From: SOKG01 sp964502665
GTDB lineage: Bacteria > Chloroflexota > Dehalococcoidia > SZUA-161
Assembly (NCBI GenBank): GCA_964502665.1
Contig: CAZCXP010000025.1
Location: forward strand, 1-22,335
Length of the DNA stretch: 22,335 nucleotides
Direction of reading: 5' to 3'
Below the pieces are notes generated by a model. That model was not told the DNA's origin. It saw nothing but the letters and a program-made list of their open reading frames with translations, and did not search any database. The position numbers and the translations under genes were made by a program. Shown here in pieces: positions 20,723 to 22,335 of this stretch (within the stretch, counting starts at the first letter, position 1; the number at the start of each line of letters is the position of its first letter).

Positions 20723-22335
20723 TGCAAGCGAACTCTGGCAGCAGAAGTTCAAGATAGTCAAGAGGGGGCTAGACCAAGCCCAGGTCTTCTCTTTCATTAG
20801 CGACCTTATTGAGCAGAATAACGAACTCACAAGCAAACTCGAGCACATAGATTCCCTCAAAAAGCTTGCAGAAAAAACCATAATCGAAGCCGAGAGGCAG
20901 GCACAGAGTATCAGGATAGAAATAGAGCAAGAGGCAAACGCCCAGGCTGCTTCCATTATCACCGAGGCTGAAGAGAAATCCAAGGCGGAAGCCGGGAGAA
21001 TCATCGCCGAAGCTCAGCAAGCTATGGCCGAATCAGAGAAGATGGTCGCCGAGGCTGAAGAGAAATCCAAGGCGGAAGCCGGGAGAATCATCGCCGAAGC
21101 TCAGCAAGCTATGGCCGAATCAGAGAAGATGGTCGCCGAGGCTGGAGAAAAGGCCAAAACAGAGGCTGAGAGAATCGTCGCTGAGGCTGAAAAGAAATCC
21201 AAAGCAAAAGCCGAGAGAATCATCGCCGAAGCTCAGCAAAGCAAGGCTGAATCAGAGAAGATGGTCGCCGAGGCTGGAGAAAAGGCCAAAGCAGAAGCTG
21301 AGAGAATCGTCGCTGAGGCTGAGGAGAAAGCTAAGGCGGAAGCTGAGAGAATTGTAGCTGAGGCTGAGGAGAAAGCTAAGGCGGAAGTTGACAGGATAGT
21401 AGCTGAAGCTCAGCAAAGAGCAGAGGATACTGTACAAGAAAAAGCCTCGCTAGCTGAACAACAAGCTCTGGACATCGTAAGAGCGGCGGAAGAAAAGGCG
21501 GAGACAATCAAAGCACCGGCCCAGGAAGAAGCCGACCGACTTATCGCCGAAGCCAAACAGAAGGCTGAAGCAGCCGAACGGCAAGCCCAGGAGGTCCTAA
21601 GAGAGGCGGAGGAGAAAGCGGAGTCCGTCAAGGGCCTTGCCGAAGAGGAAGCCAGCAGAATTGTCGCAGAAGCCAACGAAAAGGCCGAGCATTTAGTGGA
21701 AGAACGAACAGCCAGGGCTGAGGAGCAAGCACAGGGTATTCTAAAAGCGGCAAGGGACAAGGCTGAAGCAGAGGCACAGGGTATCAGGCGAGAAGCCGAG
21801 CAAGTGCTGCTAAGGAGCAAGAGGATAGGAGAAGAGGAGATAAGGGAGAAGTTCAAGAGAGTCTATGAGGGATTGCTCCTAGACCTGGGAGAAATCGAGG
21901 CAGTAGCGGCTGTACCAAAGGAAGAGGAGATTACAGCCCCTGAACAAGCCGAAGCTGAAGCTGCTCCAGTCGAACAACCGGAGATGATAGCAGAGGAGGC
22001 TGAGGAGCAGCCCGCACCTGTACTGGAGGAAGAGAAAGCTGAAGTTGAAGCTGCTCCAGTTGAACAGGCTGAGATGATAGCAGAGGAGGCTGAGGAGCAG
22101 CCCGCACCTGTACTGGAGGAAGAAAAAGTTGAAGCTGCTCCAGTTGAACAACCAGAGATGATAGCGGAGGAGGCTGAGGAGCAGCCCGCACCTGTGCTGG
22201 AGGAAGAGAAAGCCGAAGTTGAAGCTGCTCCAGTCGAACAACCGGAGATGATAGCGGAGGAGGCTGAGGAGCTGCCCGCACCTGTGCTGGAGGAAGAGGA
22301 AGCCGAAGTTGAAGCTGCTCAAGTCGAACAGCCAG
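20703..22335 (+). CDS. repetitive coiled-coil protein, DivIVA-like N-terminus, C-terminally incomplete
   Basis: The frame is open from ATG at 20703 through the right edge (at least 544 residues). GGGAG lies 4 nt upstream. Residues 1-60 (FKIVKRGLDQAQVFSFISDL, IEQNNELTSKLEHI) resemble the DivIVA/GpsB N-terminal pattern. Residues about 60-385 are an almost uninterrupted Ala/Glu/Lys helix, built largely of a 15-residue unit such as EAEEKAKAEAERIVA alternating with 14-residue EAQQAMAESEKMVA. A segment EEEIREKFKRVYEGLLLDLG follows, then from residue 420 an acidic tail of 30-residue repeats (AAPVEQPEMIAEEAEEQPAP, then VLEEEKAEVE). No signal peptide or membrane helix is visible. It is probably a cytoplasmic rod or scaffold; partners are unknown. 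Confidence 0.85.
   Translation, partial: MDASKGDASELWQQKFKIVKRGLDQAQVFSFISDLIEQNNELTSKLEHIDSLKKLAEKTIIEAERQAQSIRIEIEQEANAQAASIITEAEEKSKAEAGRIIAEAQQAMAESEKMVAEAEEKSKAEAGRIIAEAQQAMAESEKMVAEAGEKAKTEAERIVAEAEKKSKAKAERIIAEAQQSKAESEKMVAEAGEKAKAEAERIVAEAEEKAKAEAERIVAEAEEKAKAEVDRIVAEAQQRAEDTVQEKASLAEQQALDIVRAAEEKAETIKAPAQEEADRLIAEAKQKAEAAERQAQEVLREAEEKAESVKGLAEEEASRIVAEANEKAEHLVEERTARAEEQAQGILKAARDKAEAEAQGIRREAEQVLLRSKRIGEEEIREKFKRVYEGLLLDLGEIEAVAAVPKEEEITAPEQAEAEAAPVEQPEMIAEEAEEQPAPVLEEEKAEVEAAPVEQAEMIAEEAEEQPAPVLEEEKVEAAPVEQPEMIAEEAEEQPAPVLEEEKAEVEAAPVEQPEMIAEEAEELPAPVLEEEEAEVEAAQVEQP
20964..21137 (+). repeat. perfect tandem duplication, 2 x 87 bp
   Basis: Positions 20964-21050 and 21051-21137 are identical base for base and encode 29 residues each (15 + 14). 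Partly diverged units continue to about 21420. The lack of synonymous differences suggests a recent duplication or conversion, or assembly-sensitive sequence. Confidence 0.9.
21960..22335 (+). repeat. tandem 90-bp repeats encoding the acidic tail
   Basis: Units start at 21960, 22050, 22134, 22224 and 22314 (the last is cut by the window edge). Lengths are 90, 84, 90 and 90 nt; the 84-nt unit lacks two codons, so the frame is kept. Copies differ by a few substitutions. Confidence 0.9.

Noticed and set aside
21410..22322. Long minus-strand frames opposite the coiled-coil gene
   Set aside because: Low-complexity Ser/Leu/Ala or Leu/Pro products are the antisense of the repetitive Glu/Ala coding strand.
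1..22335. tRNA, rRNA, CRISPR array, transposase
   Set aside because: No T-loop/acceptor patterns, rRNA segments, spaced direct repeats of CRISPR type or transposase-like frames were seen by eye.

Overview
The window looks like part of a scaffold from an uncultured monoderm bacterium, most likely Chloroflexota of the Dehalococcoidia type. The reasons are an almost complete type IV pilus (T4P) locus with no secretin (PilQ) or pilotin-like gene in view, strong AGGAGG-type ribosome sites, several TTG/GTG starts, and intergenic spaces filled with dispersed palindromic repeats of the kind common in such genomes. This assignment is an inference. Three runs of exactly 100 N (6113-6212, 10580-10679, 18095-18194) are scaffold gaps of unknown true size, so gene order across them depends on the scaffolding.

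Nearly every recognisable gene between 122 and 20101 is on the minus strand, so the biological order runs from right to left. A methyltransferase fused to a LuxI/FeeM-like acyltransferase (18746-20101) has its own promoter and three phased 10-bp repeats. After a poorly coding, gap-containing stretch comes the pilus locus: a membrane GAF-GGDEF-HD-GYP c-di-GMP enzyme, then the retraction ATPase PilT only 4 nt later, the extension ATPase PilB, the platform protein PilC behind a probable promoter with AGTACT repeats, two minor pilins, a 1077-residue pilin-headed putative adhesin, PilN, PilO, PilM, a broken four-helix-bundle (S23/IVP) gene, the prepilin peptidase, and three paralogous pilin-like proteins (122-2469).

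Together these genes would process prepilins (PilD), polymerise and retract the fibre (PilB, PilT, PilC, PilM/N/O) and decorate it (minor pilins, adhesin). The neighbouring c-di-GMP enzyme probably sets the balance between extension and retraction. The spaces around the three pilin genes carry hairpin repeats, a strong terminator-like hairpin and a candidate promoter, suggesting that the most distal pilin is transcribed separately.

On the plus strand, from 20703 to the right edge and continuing beyond it, lies a long open reading frame for a highly repetitive coiled-coil protein. It has a possible DivIVA-like N-terminus, mostly 15-residue coiled-coil repeats including a perfect 87-bp tandem duplication, and an acidic Pro/Glu tail of 30-residue repeats. 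The most unusual items are the methyltransferase-acyltransferase fusion with its operator-like repeats, this coiled-coil protein, and the pilin/adhesin set.
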